Below, piece after piece: positions 16,373 through 25,484 of a stretch of 51,687 bases of DNA. Positions within the stretch are counted from its first letter, which is position 1, and every line of letters starts with the position of its first letter. A model generated the notes under the pieces. The model made no database searches, was not told where the DNA came from, and was given only the letters and a program-made list of their open reading frames with translations. The DNA comes from Pseudomonas sp. Root71 (GTDB lineage: Bacteria; Pseudomonadota; Gammaproteobacteria; Pseudomonadales; Pseudomonadaceae), in the NCBI RefSeq assembly GCF_001429045.1, contig NZ_LMHY01000008.1:1-51687 (forward strand), given 5' to 3'. A program made the translations under genes and the position numbers.

Positions 16373-17776
16373 TCAAGCCTGCGGAATCAGACTCTCCCGA
16401 CAATCAAGCACCAGCCGCGCGCCACCCAGTTCGCTATTGCCCACCTCCAGGGTAAACCCGTGCAGGCTGACAATCGCCGCGACGATGGACAGCCCCAGCC
16501 CGAAGCCGCTTTTGTGATTGCCCGCTTCGGCGCGATAGAAACGCTGGAACACCGCTTCACGTTCCGCCTCGGGAATGCCCGGGCCGGAGTCGAGCACTTC
16601 GATTCGCGTGTGCCCGCCATCATTGACCCCGCGCAAAATCACTGCACCACCGGGCGGGGTGAATTTGATCGAGTTGCTGAGCAGGTTCGCCACCGCTTCG
16701 AACATCAGTGCGCGGTCGCCATGGAGGGGCGGCAATGACGCGGGCAGGTGCAACTGGAACACCAGGTCGTCGTCTTCCGCCAGGGGCAGGTAGAACTCAT
16801 GCAGTTCTTGCAGCAGCGCCACCGGGTCCACTTGCACGAATCCGGAGCGACGCTGGCGGTCTTCCAGTTCGGAGATCCTCAGCAAGCCACGGAAACGCGC
16901 CATCAGCGTATCGGCCTCGGCCAGTACCAGGTCCAGTTGCATGGCCTGCGGCGAGCCTTCGCCGGCTTGCTGTTGCATGCGGTATAGCTGCGCGCGCAGA
17001 CGGGTCAGGGGCGTGCGCAGGTCATGGGCGATGTTGTCGCACACGCCCTTGACCTCGTTCATCAAGCGCTCGATCCGTTCGAGCATGGCGTTAACGATGG
17101 CGGCGAGCATGTCCAGTTCGTCACGCCGATTGGACAGTGGCAAGCGCCGGCTCAGGTCGCCGGCGACAATGGCTTCGGCACTGGCCTGAATCCCGCGAAT
17201 GCGCCGCAACGGCCGGCGGCGCAGCAAATACCAGCCAACGATGCCCGGCACGATGGTCAGGGTCATACCCCAGAACAAGGCGTGAAGGATGATCCGGGTC
17301 ACGGCGAACAACGATCCGTTGTCGCGTACCAGCACCAGCCAGCGGCCGTCGAGGGTGCGGGTCGCCACGGCGTCGCAACTGTCGGCGGGCAGCGTCTGTT
17401 CGTCGCTGTCGTCGGAGGCATCGCAATCGAGCAGCATGTGGATCTTGCCATCGAGCGGCAAGCCGTCCGGAATGTAGCGCAAGGCGCCGCTGAGGTAGCG
17501 GTGTTGAGCATCGAACAGGCCGTAGGCGTCGATGCCGCGGATGTCGAAGGTCATACTCACGGCGAGGGCGTCCACCAGTTGCTCGCCGGAGAAGCGCGAA
17601 AACAGGTGCTGGCGTTGCATCAGCGAATGCTTGGCCAGGTTGTCCAGGTAAGCGGAAACCTCGTAGTACATGACCCCCATGAGGATCCCGCTCCAGATCA
17701 CGAACAGCGAACTGTAGAGCGCCAGCAGACGGCTGCTGGAAGAACGCCAGCCTTTAGACGGGTTCGGCAATGACAT
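16373..17776 (-). CDS. Sensor histidine kinase (HAMP-HisKA-HATPase)
   Basis: A 467-residue membrane kinase: TM1 about 18-38, a periplasmic region of about 120 residues with a Cys pair (118 and 134), TM2 about 163-184, a HAMP linker, HisKA with His251 in DNIAHDLRTPLTRLR, and HATPase with LLSNSIKFTP, DSGPGIP and GFGLGLSI. Its 5' end overlaps the response-regulator gene by 23 bp, so the two form one operon with the regulator first. The signal is unknown. Confidence 0.92.
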   Translation of the reverse strand: MSLPNPSKGWRSSSSRLLALYSSLFVIWSGILMGVMYYEVSAYLDNLAKHSLMQRQHLFSRFSGEQLVDALAVSMTFDIRGIDAYGLFDAQHRYLSGALRYIPDGLPLDGKIHMLLDCDASDDSDEQTLPADSCDAVATRTLDGRWLVLVRDNGSLFAVTRIILHALFWGMTLTIVPGIVGWYLLRRRPLRRIRGIQASAEAIVAGDLSRRLPLSNRRDELDMLAAIVNAMLERIERLMNEVKGVCDNIAHDLRTPLTRLRAQLYRMQQQAGEGSPQAMQLDLVLAEADTLMARFRGLLRISELEDRQRRSGFVQVDPVALLQELHEFYLPLAEDDDLVFQLHLPASLPPLHGDRALMFEAVANLLSNSIKFTPPGGAVILRGVNDGGHTRIEVLDSGPGIPEAEREAVFQRFYRAEAGNHKSGFGLGLSIVAAIVSLHGFTLEVGNSELGGARLVLDCRESLIPQA

Positions 17777-18437
17777 AACCCGAGCCTCGCACGGTCCGAA
17801 TCAGTGGGGCATTGCCAGGCGGGTCGATCTTTTTGCGCAGACGGCCGATGTGGACGTCGATCAGGTTGGTGCCGGGGTCGAAGTGGTAACCCCAGACCTC
17901 TTCGAAAATCATCATCCGCGAGAGGATTTGCCCGGTATTGCGCATCAGGAATTCCAGCAGTTTGTATTCGGTGGGCAATAGCGTCAGCAGTTGACCGTCG
18001 CGGCTGGCTTCGTGGCTGATCAGGTTCAGCTCCAGATCCGCCACCCGCAGCGTGGTGGCCTGGGCGGTCACGGTGTTCTGCCGACGCAGCAGGACTTCGA
18101 CCCGGGCGGCCATTTCATCGGTGGCGAAGGGTTTGGTCAGGTAGTCGTCGCCGCCGGCGCGCAGGCCGCGTACGCGCTCATCGACGTCGGACAGTGCGCT
18201 GATCATCAGGATCGGCGTGGCCACGCCCATGGTCCGCAGCGTGGTGACAATCGCCAGGCCATCGAGCTCGGGCAACATGCGGTCGAGGGTGATCAGGTCA
18301 TAGTTGCCGTTGACCGCACGTTCCAGCCCTTCGCGGCCATTGTCGACCCAGTCGACGTCGAGGCCGTGGCTACTCAGTTCAGCGACAATTTCCCGGGCGG
18401 TCACGGCGTCGTCTTCGATGGTCAAGATGCGGGTCAT
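17754..18437 (-). CDS. OmpR/PhoB-type response regulator
   Basis: A 227-residue protein: receiver domain with EDD (8-10), Asp52 in LITLDRMLPELDG and Lys in LTKPF, then a winged-helix domain (TLRVADLELNL, LLTLLPTEYKLLEFLM, VDVHIGRLRKKI-like IDVHIGRLRKKID, TVRGSGYVI). It partners the kinase encoded immediately downstream. The target genes are not evident. Confidence 0.92.
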   Translation of the reverse strand: MTRILTIEDDAVTAREIVAELSSHGLDVDWVDNGREGLERAVNGNYDLITLDRMLPELDGLAIVTTLRTMGVATPILMISALSDVDERVRGLRAGGDDYLTKPFATDEMAARVEVLLRRQNTVTAQATTLRVADLELNLISHEASRDGQLLTLLPTEYKLLEFLMRNTGQILSRMMIFEEVWGYHFDPGTNLIDVHIGRLRKKIDPPGNAPLIRTVRGSGYVIAEPV

Positions 18438-18520
18438 AGGGCTGGCCTGATAAGCAGTTCAATACGAAGTTGCGAGCATTTTGCCAAGAATTGCCCGCGA
18501 CTTAATAAATTAACTTTCAT

Positions 18521-18672
18521 CTAGCCCGCGATAGCGGGCTGACAGGCAATTCATGTGTTGACTGACACGACGCCATCGCGAGCAAGCTCGCTCCCACAAC
18601 GGATTGTTGTCGAACACAAAGCTCGCGTACGACGAAAATTACTGTGGGAGCGAGCTTGCTCGCGATGACGGC
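18521..18672. repeat. REP cluster (GTGGGAGC family, three arms)
   Basis: A partial arm at 18524-18540, a full inverted arm at 18573-18598 and a full direct arm at 18643-18671. Confidence 0.85.
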
Positions 18673-18693
18673 AGAACAGGCAAAGTGAATCCG

Positions 18694-19299
18694 TCAGTCA
18701 ATCGGCGTACTGACAAACACCTCAAGCCCCTCGGCATACGTCGTGAATGCGGCGATCCGCGGAAACCGCGCCGCACTCACCTGGTCCGGCACCACCAGGT
18801 TGGTGAAGCTCCAGGCCACTGCCAGGGTGATGCCGTCCTGCCCAATCGCACCGTCAGTCTTCAGCGGCTGCTTTTCCAGCTCCCGCTCCAGCGCCGAATA
18901 GGCTGCCGTCAGTTGTCCTTCGACCCGCTGCACCCAGGGCTCGAATTGAATATCCTCAGGCCGCAGGTTGCGCTCGTAGTAAAGCTGAACGGATTTTTCG
19001 CTGGCGGCCAGGGCCAGGCCGATCAGGCGCAACGCGCGCAGGCGCTGACCCGGTTCGACGGGCATCAGGCTGTTGCCGGCCAGGGTTTCCAGGTAGTCGA
19101 TGATCAGTGTCGAGTCCATCAACACCTCACCGTCATCCAGCACCAGGGTGGGCGCCTTGACCACCGGGTTGATCTGCTGGAATTGTTCGAAGTGGCGGAA
19201 CACCGAGACCGGTCGGTGTTCCAGCGCGATTCCCAGGCATTTGGCAGAAATGGCGGCGCGCCTGACATAGGGCGAGTCCAGCATACCGATCAGCTTCAT
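18694..19299 (-). CDS. Glutathione S-transferase family protein (YibF-like)
   Basis: A 201-residue GST: thioredoxin-like N-terminal half (GMLDSPYVRRAAISAKCLGI, with NPVVKAPTLVLDDGEVLMDS giving the cis-Pro and glutathione gamma-Glu contacts) and a helical C-terminal half. Ser9 is the likely catalytic residue. A 12-bp palindrome ATATGGCCATAT (19313-19324) lies directly upstream of its ribosome site. Confidence 0.88.
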   Translation of the reverse strand: MKLIGMLDSPYVRRAAISAKCLGIALEHRPVSVFRHFEQFQQINPVVKAPTLVLDDGEVLMDSTLIIDYLETLAGNSLMPVEPGQRLRALRLIGLALAASEKSVQLYYERNLRPEDIQFEPWVQRVEGQLTAAYSALERELEKQPLKTDGAIGQDGITLAVAWSFTNLVVPDQVSAARFPRIAAFTTYAEGLEVFVSTPID

Positions 19300-19312
19300 G
19301 GTCCTTTCCTTT

Positions 19313-19324
19313 ATATGGCCATAT
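19313..19324. promoter_or_regulatory. Palindrome upstream of the GST gene
   Basis: ATATGGCCATAT, perfect 12-bp palindrome 13 bp before the start codon; a possible operator. Confidence 0.35.
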
Positions 19325-19669
19325 CGGGAGGGACAACCTTAGCTGAGGTTCGCGGCCCTGCAAATGAGCGTGAATAATGCCCGGTGCCAGCCGTTTGTCT
19401 TCTATATACAGCCGCTCGATTGAATTTCTTGCTATAAACGCACTCCGATTACCGCCTCAAAGCCTGCCTTAGAGCATTTTCAGGGCTTTGTCGGACAAAT
19501 TCGCAGTCTTTTCGGTTGCTGAGGCCTCAAGTCGGCCGTAGACTGCCGCCCCTCGTAAATTGAGTGCCGGGTGGCGCTTGGAACAAACGGCGCCTTTCCG
19601 ATGGCCTGCCCAGGTCTGCCGGAACGCTCCCTTATTCGCCTTAATGCACGTTTTTTTATAGAGATATCA
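19325..19669. other. Intergenic leader of the DksA-like gene
   Basis: 345 bp without a gene. It contains AT-rich stretches (tctatatacag at 19400-19410, ctataaacg at 19431-19439) that could be promoters of the downstream gene, and no REP. A long 5' leader is possible. Confidence 0.35.
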
Positions 19670-20074
19670 ATGACAAAGGACAAGTTGCTGGCCATGCCGG
19701 CGGATGACTACATGAATGCCGAGCAACATGCTTTTTTCTCCGAGCTGTTGCAGAACATGAAAGTCGAAACCCATGAGCGCATCGAGCAGAACCGCATCGC
19801 CATCGAAAGCCTGGACACCCCGGCCGATCCGGCAGACGCGGCCTCGGTCGAAGAAGAACGCACCTGGCTGGTAAATGCGATCGATCGCGACCAGCGCATG
19901 CTGCCTCAGTTGGAACAAGCCCTTGAGCGCATCAAGGAAGACAGCTTCGGCTGGTGCGACGACAGCGGCGAGGCGATTGGCCTCAAGCGCCTGCTGATCA
20001 GCCCGACCACCAAGTACTGCATCGAAGCTCAGGAACGTCACGAGCAAATCGACAAGCACCAGCGTCAGGCCTGA
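19670..20074 (+). CDS. TraR/DksA family protein with a reduced zinc finger
   Basis: A 134-residue protein with a DksA-type coiled coil (residues about 20-90, acidic tip DTPADPADAASVEEE) and a C-terminal finger region. DksA's four Cys are reduced to two: Cys96 in GWCDDSGEAIG and Cys117 in KYCIEAQERHE; the partners are Ser99 and Ala120. It resembles the extra DksA-like proteins of Pseudomonas (PA4870-like). Such paralogues bind RNA polymerase's secondary channel with or without ppGpp. ATG 19670 gives the conserved start MTKDKLLAMP. Confidence 0.88.
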   Translation: MTKDKLLAMPADDYMNAEQHAFFSELLQNMKVETHERIEQNRIAIESLDTPADPADAASVEEERTWLVNAIDRDQRMLPQLEQALERIKEDSFGWCDDSGEAIGLKRLLISPTTKYCIEAQERHEQIDKHQRQA

Positions 20075-20113
20075 TTCTGCGAGGCAGCCCCTTTGATCCG
20101 GGCTGCCTTGAAA

Positions 20114-20176
20114 AGATCGCAGCCTGCGGCAGCTCCTACGCAATTGAAGTCGGGCGCTGTTGCAGGCTGCGATCTT
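20114..20176. repeat. REP pair (GTAGGAGC family)
   Basis: GATCGCAGCCTGCGGCAGCT followed about 30 bp later by the diverged return arm GTTGCAGGCTGCGATCTTCG. Confidence 0.75.
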
Positions 20177-20309
20177 CGTTTTCTGCCGTCTTCGATTTCC
20201 CGGTTCTTCTATTGATCTGCTGCAACGTTCGCGACTAAAGGCTCATGGATAATGGCTTTATGGTGGCGTTTAATGCGAAGACAACAATTAGAAGCTTTAC
20301 GGGGTGACG

Positions 20310-21917
20310 ATGATGACAAGAGACGGGTCTCTGGTTGCGGCAGTGCCCGCACCCGTGCTGTTGCCGAAAAACCGCTGGCTGACGCCAACGCTGCAAAGCA
20401 TCGCTCTGATGCTGTTGTTATGTGGCATGACGCTGGGCGGATGGTCGCTCTACCTTGGCCTGCCCCTGGCCATATTGATTGTCTGGCTGCCTCGCCTGCG
20501 CGCGCGCGCGACCCCTGAGGCTGCTGCCCCCGCCAACCGCGATGCCATCGGCGAGTTGGCTCGCGATCTTTCCTGCACCACCAGCCATAACGCACTGTCG
20601 GCCGCCGGCGTGGCGTTTTCGGTTCGGCAACTGGCGGACAAACTGCAATCGCAGCTCACGGCGGCGGCACAGATCGTCAGCAATGCCGAGGTCATGATCA
20701 CCACCGAACAGGCCACCTCGACCCTCAGTCGCCAGGCGCTCAGTGCCGCCAGCGAGGCGCATCAAAGCGGAGTGGTCGGGCGTACGGAATTGATCGAGTC
20801 CATCGCGCGCATGCATCAGCTCAGCCAGCGCGCCAGCAACAGTCGTGAACTGATCGAAGCCTTGAGCCTGCGCAGCGATGATATCCAGAGGGTGACCCTG
20901 GTGATTCAGTCCATCGCCAGCCAGACCAATCTGTTGGCGTTGAACGCCGCGATAGAAGCGGCGCGGGCGGGGGAGCACGGTCGCGGGTTTGCCGTGGTGG
21001 CCGACGAGGTACGCGGGCTCGCCGCACGCACGGCGACCGCTACGGGGGAGGTGGGCGAAATGGTGGCCGACATCCAGCATCGCACGGCGCAGGTGGTGGA
21101 GCAGATCCGCCAACTGTCCAGCGACCTTGACTCCGGCGTCGAGCAGGTCGAGCGCACGGGCCAGCACCTGGAGAACATTGCCCGACTGGCGGCCAGCGTC
21201 GAGTCCCAGGTCGGGGAAATCGCCCAAGGGGCAGACATCAACCGTTTGCAACTCGACAGTCTGTTTCACGCCATCGGACAGATGCGCAGCGATCTGGTGG
21301 TCAGCGACCAGCAGACACAGCGCCTGGCCCAGGCGGCGGTGCAAATGGAAGGGCAAGCCGAAACCATCAGCGAGCGTCTTGCCGAAGTGGGGCTGGATGA
21401 CTATCACCAGCGCATCTATGACCTGGCCCGGGAAGCCGCGAGCCAGATTGCAGCGCGTTTCGAAGCGGATATCGATGCCGGTCGAATCAGCATCGACGAT
21501 CTGTTCGACCGCAATTACCAGGTCATCCCCAATACCAGCCCGACCAAGTACCAGACACGTTTCGACCGCTACACCGATCAGGTATTGCCAGCGATTCAAG
21601 AGCCGTTGTTACCGCGTCATGAAGGATTGGTGTTCGCCATCGCCTGCACCCAACAGGGGTATGTGCCGACCCACAACAAGCTGTTCAGCCAGCCGTTGAC
21701 GGGAGATGCGCAGGTCGATGCCTTGCAGAACCGGACCAAACGCAAGTTCGCTGACCGCACCGGGATCCGCTGTGGCAGCCATCAGAAGGCCGTGCTACTG
21801 CAAACCTATACCCGTGATACCGGCGAGTTGATGCACGATCTTTCGGTACCGATCATGCTCAAGGGCCGGCATTGGGGTGGTTTACGCCTGGGCTACAAGC
21901 CGGAAAAGCCGCGCTAA
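20310..21917 (+). CDS. Methyl-accepting chemotaxis protein with C-terminal extra domain
   Basis: A 535-residue transducer. Two close hydrophobic helices (about 25-60) anchor it with no periplasmic domain. The signalling hairpin tip is exact: [40 protein letters not shown]. After the coiled coil, residues about 360-535 form a separate folded domain containing [30 protein letters not shown] and the closing [22 protein letters not shown]. That block resembles ligand-type sensor domains placed at the C-terminus of some MCPs. It therefore probably senses an internal signal. ATG 20310 or 20313 follow GGGGTG. No che genes are nearby. Confidence 0.9.
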   Translation: MMTRDGSLVAAVPAPVLLPKNRWLTPTLQSIALMLLLCGMTLGGWSLYLGLPLAILIVWLPRLRARATPEAAAPANRDAIGELARDLSCTTSHNALSAAGVAFSVRQLADKLQSQLTAAAQIVSNAEVMITTEQATSTLSRQALSAASEAHQSGVVGRTELIESIARMHQLSQRASNSRELIEALSLRSDDIQRVTLVIQSIASQTNLLALNAAIEAARAGEHGRGFAVVADEVRGLAARTATATGEVGEMVADIQHRTAQVVEQIRQLSSDLDSGVEQVERTGQHLENIARLAASVESQVGEIAQGADINRLQLDSLFHAIGQMRSDLVVSDQQTQRLAQAAVQMEGQAETISERLAEVGLDDYHQRIYDLAREAASQIAARFEADIDAGRISIDDLFDRNYQVIPNTSPTKYQTRFDRYTDQVLPAIQEPLLPRHEGLVFAIACTQQGYVPTHNKLFSQPLTGDAQVDALQNRTKRKFADRTGIRCGSHQKAVLLQTYTRDTGELMHDLSVPIMLKGRHWGGLRLGYKPEKPR

Positions 21918-21994
21918 AAAACAAGGCTGCCGGGCGACTGTTACGAATTCTGCAATTAACCTGTGCAGGGTGTTGCTGTTTCCTCGCCGGAAAA

Positions 21995-22029
21995 CTAATT
22001 AACATGCCTACTAATTAGGTTGCTAATTA
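21995..22029. repeat. Three CTAATTA repeats upstream of a small gene
   Basis: CTAATTA at 21995-22001, 22011-22017 and 22023-22029, spaced 16 and 12 bp. They lie directly upstream of the 22049 start and may be regulator sites. Confidence 0.45.
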
Positions 22030-22048
22030 AGTTCGGAGGGGGGGCAGC

Positions 22049-22252
22049 ATGCAAGGCAAAGTTGATGTCGCGGTCATGATCGGCAGCGGGGTACCTGCCA
22101 ACCTTCGCTCCATGGGACGCAAGGTTTGCTGGGTCGTGTTACTCAATGGCGAGCGCCGGGGCACGGCGTACTCCAGTCGCGACGAAGCGGAGGAGTGCAG
22201 GGCCGCCTGGCTGGCACAATTGAACGCCGAAAGTCCTGGCAGCCTGCATTGA
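22049..22252 (+). CDS. Small hypothetical protein (67 aa)
   Basis: A 67-residue protein behind a strong GGAGGGGGGG ribosome site. It has a strand-rich centre (KVCWVVLLNGERRGTAYSS) and a helix with DEAEECRAAWLAQLN. No signal peptide and no family I can name; the pattern recalls short DUF proteins that carry a single beta-beta-alpha unit. It is not coupled to neighbours. Confidence 0.6.
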   Translation: MQGKVDVAVMIGSGVPANLRSMGRKVCWVVLLNGERRGTAYSSRDEAEECRAAWLAQLNAESPGSLH

Positions 22253-22257
22253 GGTTG

Positions 22258-22494
22258 TCAGTGGGTCTGGTGCATGCGCAGGTTCAGGTCGTCGACCACC
22301 CGCGCCCAGTCTGCGTCTTCGCGAAGTTGTTCCTTGAGGAAGCCGGCCTGTTGCGGTGACCAGAAGTCGGCGTCGATGAGTTTCTTGTCGTCAGGCAGGA
22401 AATGGCCGGCAATGAAGTCGTCGATCGCTTTCTGGCTGGAGTCCAGGCCAAGCTGGTCGAACAGGCCTTTCAAGTCATGGGTCGGTGATTCCAT
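22258..22494 (-). CDS. DUF2789 family protein
   Basis: A 78-residue protein that opens MESPTHDLKGLFDQLGL and continues with IDDFIAGH and FWSPQQAGFLKEQLREDADWARVVDDLN, the DUF2789 pattern. ATG 22494 is six bases from AAGGAG, better placed than ATG 22500. Function unknown; compact, helical, cytoplasmic. Confidence 0.85.
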   Translation of the reverse strand: MESPTHDLKGLFDQLGLDSSQKAIDDFIAGHFLPDDKKLIDADFWSPQQAGFLKEQLREDADWARVVDDLNLRMHQTH

Positions 22495-22623
22495 CTTCAT
22501 CTCCTTGCAGGTCATCAGTCGGGTCGAGGGACGAGGCGCACCCAGGATTCGAGGGCGCCGCAGCGGTGGAGTTCGATCACGATGTTCAAGTGCAACCATG
22601 AGCATAGACCGCCAACCCGATCA

Positions 22624-22854
22624 TCAGGCTTTCAATGCGCCCGCATCGACCGCGGCCTTGAGCTCCCGGGCCGATTCCTGGGCCGCCATGGCGGCGACAT
22701 CCGGGGTTTTGAACCAGCGATCCTTTTCGACCTGGTGATAGGTCACGGTCTTGAGCGGTGGTTTGGCGCGCATGACAATCACGGCCTGGAATTCACCCTC
22801 GACTTCTCTGGCTTCACCCCGGATGAAAAACTCGCCGATATCAAATTCCGTCAC
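22624..22854 (-). CDS. Small hypothetical protein (76 aa)
   Basis: Probable GTG start at 22854 behind AAGGGA, giving MTEFDIGEFFIRGEAREVEG and ending in a helical tail (AAQESARELKAAVDAGALKA). An ATG at 23019 would add 55 basic, low-complexity residues that do not look real. Function unknown; it looks like an all-strand domain plus a helix. Confidence 0.55.
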   Translation of the reverse strand: MTEFDIGEFFIRGEAREVEGEFQAVIVMRAKPPLKTVTYHQVEKDRWFKTPDVAAMAAQESARELKAAVDAGALKA

Positions 22855-23015
22855 GTTGCAGACTTCCCTTGGAAAAACATTGTTGTTGTCAACGCAACCC
22901 GATTTTCTGCGGATCCGTTTTATTGGGCGGGCAGTATGGCAGCAGTTGCCCGTCGACGGCTGAGATAAGTCGGCGGGCAGACGAAACGTCGATAGAGGCG
23001 AGCGCGGTGGGCCTG

Positions 23016-23264
23016 TCAACCGTGTGATTCGAGGAGCCGGGCGAGGGCACAGGCTTCGTTATGATTGGCTCGGAAACCTCTTACACTGCCTGTAGAAATA
23101 TCCTTGATGTGAAAGAAGGCAATGCCCGCCATAACCACTTGAAATCGTGGGCGGGCCGAGGTATCGGGAGCTGGTTCATGTAGGGCGAGCCTTGTCGGGT
23201 GCGGGGCCGGTGCTGTTTCCGAATCAGGCACCAAGGGATAGGCAAAGTGTGTCAGCGTGCACAT
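23016..23264 (-). CDS. Small hypothetical protein (82 aa)
   Basis: ATG 23264 follows AAAAGGA. The C-terminal half (FQVVMAGIAFFHIKDISTGSVRGFRANHNEACALARLLE) is regular and looks folded; the N-terminal half is Pro-rich. No family recognised. Confidence 0.5.
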   Translation of the reverse strand: MCTLTHFAYPLVPDSETAPAPHPTRLALHEPAPDTSARPRFQVVMAGIAFFHIKDISTGSVRGFRANHNEACALARLLESHG

Positions 23265-23678
23265 ATGAAGTCCTTTTCATTGTTTTACCGACGTATGTAC
23301 GTCGTTTTGGCTAGTCTCCAAGAGCATCGCTGCTCTAGAATCACCCCTACTGGTGGGTGAATGATGTTTATCTAAAGCAATTTTTTGCGGACGATATGTA
23401 GGAAAAGTTTTTTTCTTGATGAGATTTTTCCCCGAAGTTGATAGTCCATAATTTTCCGGCAGCAGGAAGGGCGTTTTCCTTCAGTCTGTGGCGAACACCA
23501 GTCAGGACGACGCGAGTGACGTTCCAGTAGTCTTCTCAAGCTTCGTGATGAATGAGTGCACTGCTCATTCAGGACTCTCAACCCGGGTTCTTTGGCTACA
23601 CCTTCGGCATTGCCGCTTTTTTGGCTGTGCGTTCATTTTTCGCGCACGGCACCATTATTCAGATGTGGGGATGTTTCC
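23265..23678. other. AT-rich intergenic region with palindromes
   Basis: 414 bp with lower GC than its surroundings. It contains a 16-bp perfect palindrome CGACGTATGTACGTCG (23289-23304), a stem AGAGCA-TCGC-TGCTCT (23321-23336) and a stem in TCACCCCTACTGGTGGGTGA (23341-23360). Runs of T follow (23381-23387, 23408-23416). It may hold a small RNA or a multi-site promoter for the downstream pair; I see no gene. Confidence 0.4.
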
Positions 23679-24149
23679 TTGGCAGTAAGTAATCTCGATA
23701 TGCATGCCTTGTTTGTGCTGGGTGATTTGCGCGCAAAGCTGGTCAAGCAGTTTCAGTCTCGTTTCGTTTACATCACCGAACAGAACGCCGAAGGCATCTA
23801 CATTGCCGAAATCGACACCGAATCAGCCCTGGTGGTGGACGACAAGCCCGGACTCAAGCTCAAGGTCGGCGACCATTTCAGCGCGTCCGTGCTGCCCAGT
23901 CGCGAAGGCGGCAAGCTGGACATCAAGTTCCGCGACATCAAGCTGACGGTTTACGGAATAGGCGACTACGCCTTCGTGACGACGGCCGACGGTCAGGGAA
24001 TCGTGTTCAAGGAAGGTCACAGCGTGGTGATGGTGTTCGCCGCCCATCAACAGTTGCAGGAAGGCCTGACCAAGACCCTCAAGGCCGTGACGGCCAAAGC
24101 GGCCAAGTGGCGCAAAGGCGAGCTGGTGACCTTCAAGGCCAGCGAGTGA
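23679..24149 (+). CDS. Hypothetical protein (156 aa), first of a coupled pair
   Basis: Probable TTG start at 23679 behind GGGG; ATG 23700 is an alternative. The protein is rich in strands: FVYITEQNAEGIYIAEIDTESALVVDDK, GDHFSASVLPSREGGKLDIKFRDIKLTVYG, then a helical C-terminal section rich in Lys and Ala (KTLKAVTAKAAKWRKGELV). No export signal, no family I can name. The stop overlaps the next gene's ATG (TGATG), so the two proteins are made together. Confidence 0.65.
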   Translation: MAVSNLDMHALFVLGDLRAKLVKQFQSRFVYITEQNAEGIYIAEIDTESALVVDDKPGLKLKVGDHFSASVLPSREGGKLDIKFRDIKLTVYGIGDYAFVTTADGQGIVFKEGHSVVMVFAAHQQLQEGLTKTLKAVTAKAAKWRKGELVTFKASE

Positions 24150-24352
24150 TGACCCTGACCCGCGCCGATTTCCACGAACAGAACCTGGCCAGTGCTCAAG
24201 ACGAAGCGCGGCGGCTGTTCGGGCAGAAGACCATTCTGCAGGGAGCCTGGCTGAACTGGGTGGCGTCACAGCTTTACCAACTGCAACCGGCGCCATACGC
24301 CAGCATGGTCAGACGAGAACTGATGCGTTTGCAGGACACTGGCGAAAACTGA
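24149..24352 (+). CDS. Small hypothetical protein (67 aa), coupled to the preceding gene
   Basis: Starts in a TGATG overlap. A short helical protein: FHEQNLASAQDEARRLFGQK, LNWVASQLYQLQP, ASMVRRELMRLQDTGEN. No family recognised. The tight coupling suggests a complex or shared role with the 156-residue neighbour. Confidence 0.6.
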   Translation: MTLTRADFHEQNLASAQDEARRLFGQKTILQGAWLNWVASQLYQLQPAPYASMVRRELMRLQDTGEN

Positions 24353-24470
24353 TCCACGCACCTCGAAAGCAGGAACCTCTACTACAGTCATTGGACTGAG
24401 TATTCAGAGGCTTCGCGGTCTACTGCCAGGCCATCCTGCTATTGCTGTGAACAGCACGAGGTGCAAAAGC

Positions 24471-25484
24471 ATGAACGGATTTCGACGGTTGCTGGCTGCG
24501 GTCCTGGCCACTTTCGGTTTGCTGGCGACACCCGTCCCGGTGTCTGCCGCTCAGACGCCGATCCACTTCGCCGACCTGAACTGGGAAAGCGGCAGCCTGA
24601 TTACCGATGTCCTGCGCATCATTGTCGAGAAGGGCTACGGGCTGCCGACCGACACCTTGCCGGGCACCACCATCACCCTGGAAACCGCGCTGGCCAACAA
24701 TGACATCCAGGTCATTGGCGAGGAGTGGGCCGGTCGCAGCCCGGTGTGGGTCAAGGCGGAAGCCGAAGGCAAGGTCGTCAGCCTCGGCGACACGGTCAAG
24801 GGCGCTACCGAAGGCTGGTGGGTGCCGGAGTATGTGATCAAGGGCGACCCGGCCAAGGGCATCAAGCCGCTGGCGCCGGACCTGCGCAGCGTCAGTGACC
24901 TGCCAAAACACAAAGACGTGTTCAAGGACCCGGAAGCCCCGACCAAGGGACGTTTTCTCAACAGTCCCATCGGCTGGACCTCGGAAGTGGTCAACAAGCA
25001 GAAGCTCAAGGCCTACGGGCTGGACGACAGCTACGTGAACTTCCGCAGCGGTTCGGGGGCGGCTCTGGATGCCGAGATCAGTTCGTCAATTCATCGTGGC
25101 AAGCCGGTGCTGTTTTACTACTGGTCGCCCACGCCGTTGCTCGGCCGCTTCAAGCTGATTCAACTCGAAGAGCCGCCGTTCGACGCCGAAGCCTGGAAGA
25201 CCCTGACCGACGCCGACAACCCCAATCCACGGCCGACTCGTTCTTTGGCCTCCAAGCTGTCGATCGGTGTGTCCACCCCCTTCCAGAAGCAATATCCGCA
25301 GATTGCCGAGTTCTTTGCCAAAGTCGACTTTCCGATCGATCCCTTGAACAAAGCACTGGCCGAGATGAGCGAGAAACATACGCCACCGCGTCAGGCAGCG
25401 CAGGCGTTCATGAAGGCTCATCCGGACGTCTGGCGGGCCTGGCTGCCCAAGGACGTGGCGGATAAAGTCTCCGCCACCCTGTAG
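24471..25484 (+). CDS. Glycine betaine/choline-type ABC solute-binding protein (OpuAC family)
   Basis: A 337-residue exported protein (signal peptide about 1-27, ending SAA). The mature protein has the OpuAC layout: FADLNWESGSLITDVLRIIVEKGYG, ALANNDIQVIGEEWAG, TEGWWVPEYVIKG and a FYYWSPTPLLGRF segment, with Trp residues suited to an aromatic cage for quaternary amines. No ABC permease or ATPase is adjacent. ATG 24471 follows GAGG. The TAG stop is formed by the first bases of a REP. Confidence 0.85.
   Translation: MNGFRRLLAAVLATFGLLATPVPVSAAQTPIHFADLNWESGSLITDVLRIIVEKGYGLPTDTLPGTTITLETALANNDIQVIGEEWAGRSPVWVKAEAEGKVVSLGDTVKGATEGWWVPEYVIKGDPAKGIKPLAPDLRSVSDLPKHKDVFKDPEAPTKGRFLNSPIGWTSEVVNKQKLKAYGLDDSYVNFRSGSGAALDAEISSSIHRGKPVLFYYWSPTPLLGRFKLIQLEEPPFDAEAWKTLTDADNPNPRPTRSLASKLSIGVSTPFQKQYPQIAEFFAKVDFPIDPLNKALAEMSEKHTPPRQAAQAFMKAHPDVWRAWLPKDVADKVSATL

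Noticed and set aside
20418..21599. A 393-codon open frame opposite the chemoreceptor
   Set aside because: The chemoreceptor signalling motif on the plus strand is exact; the antisense frame has no ribosome site or family features.
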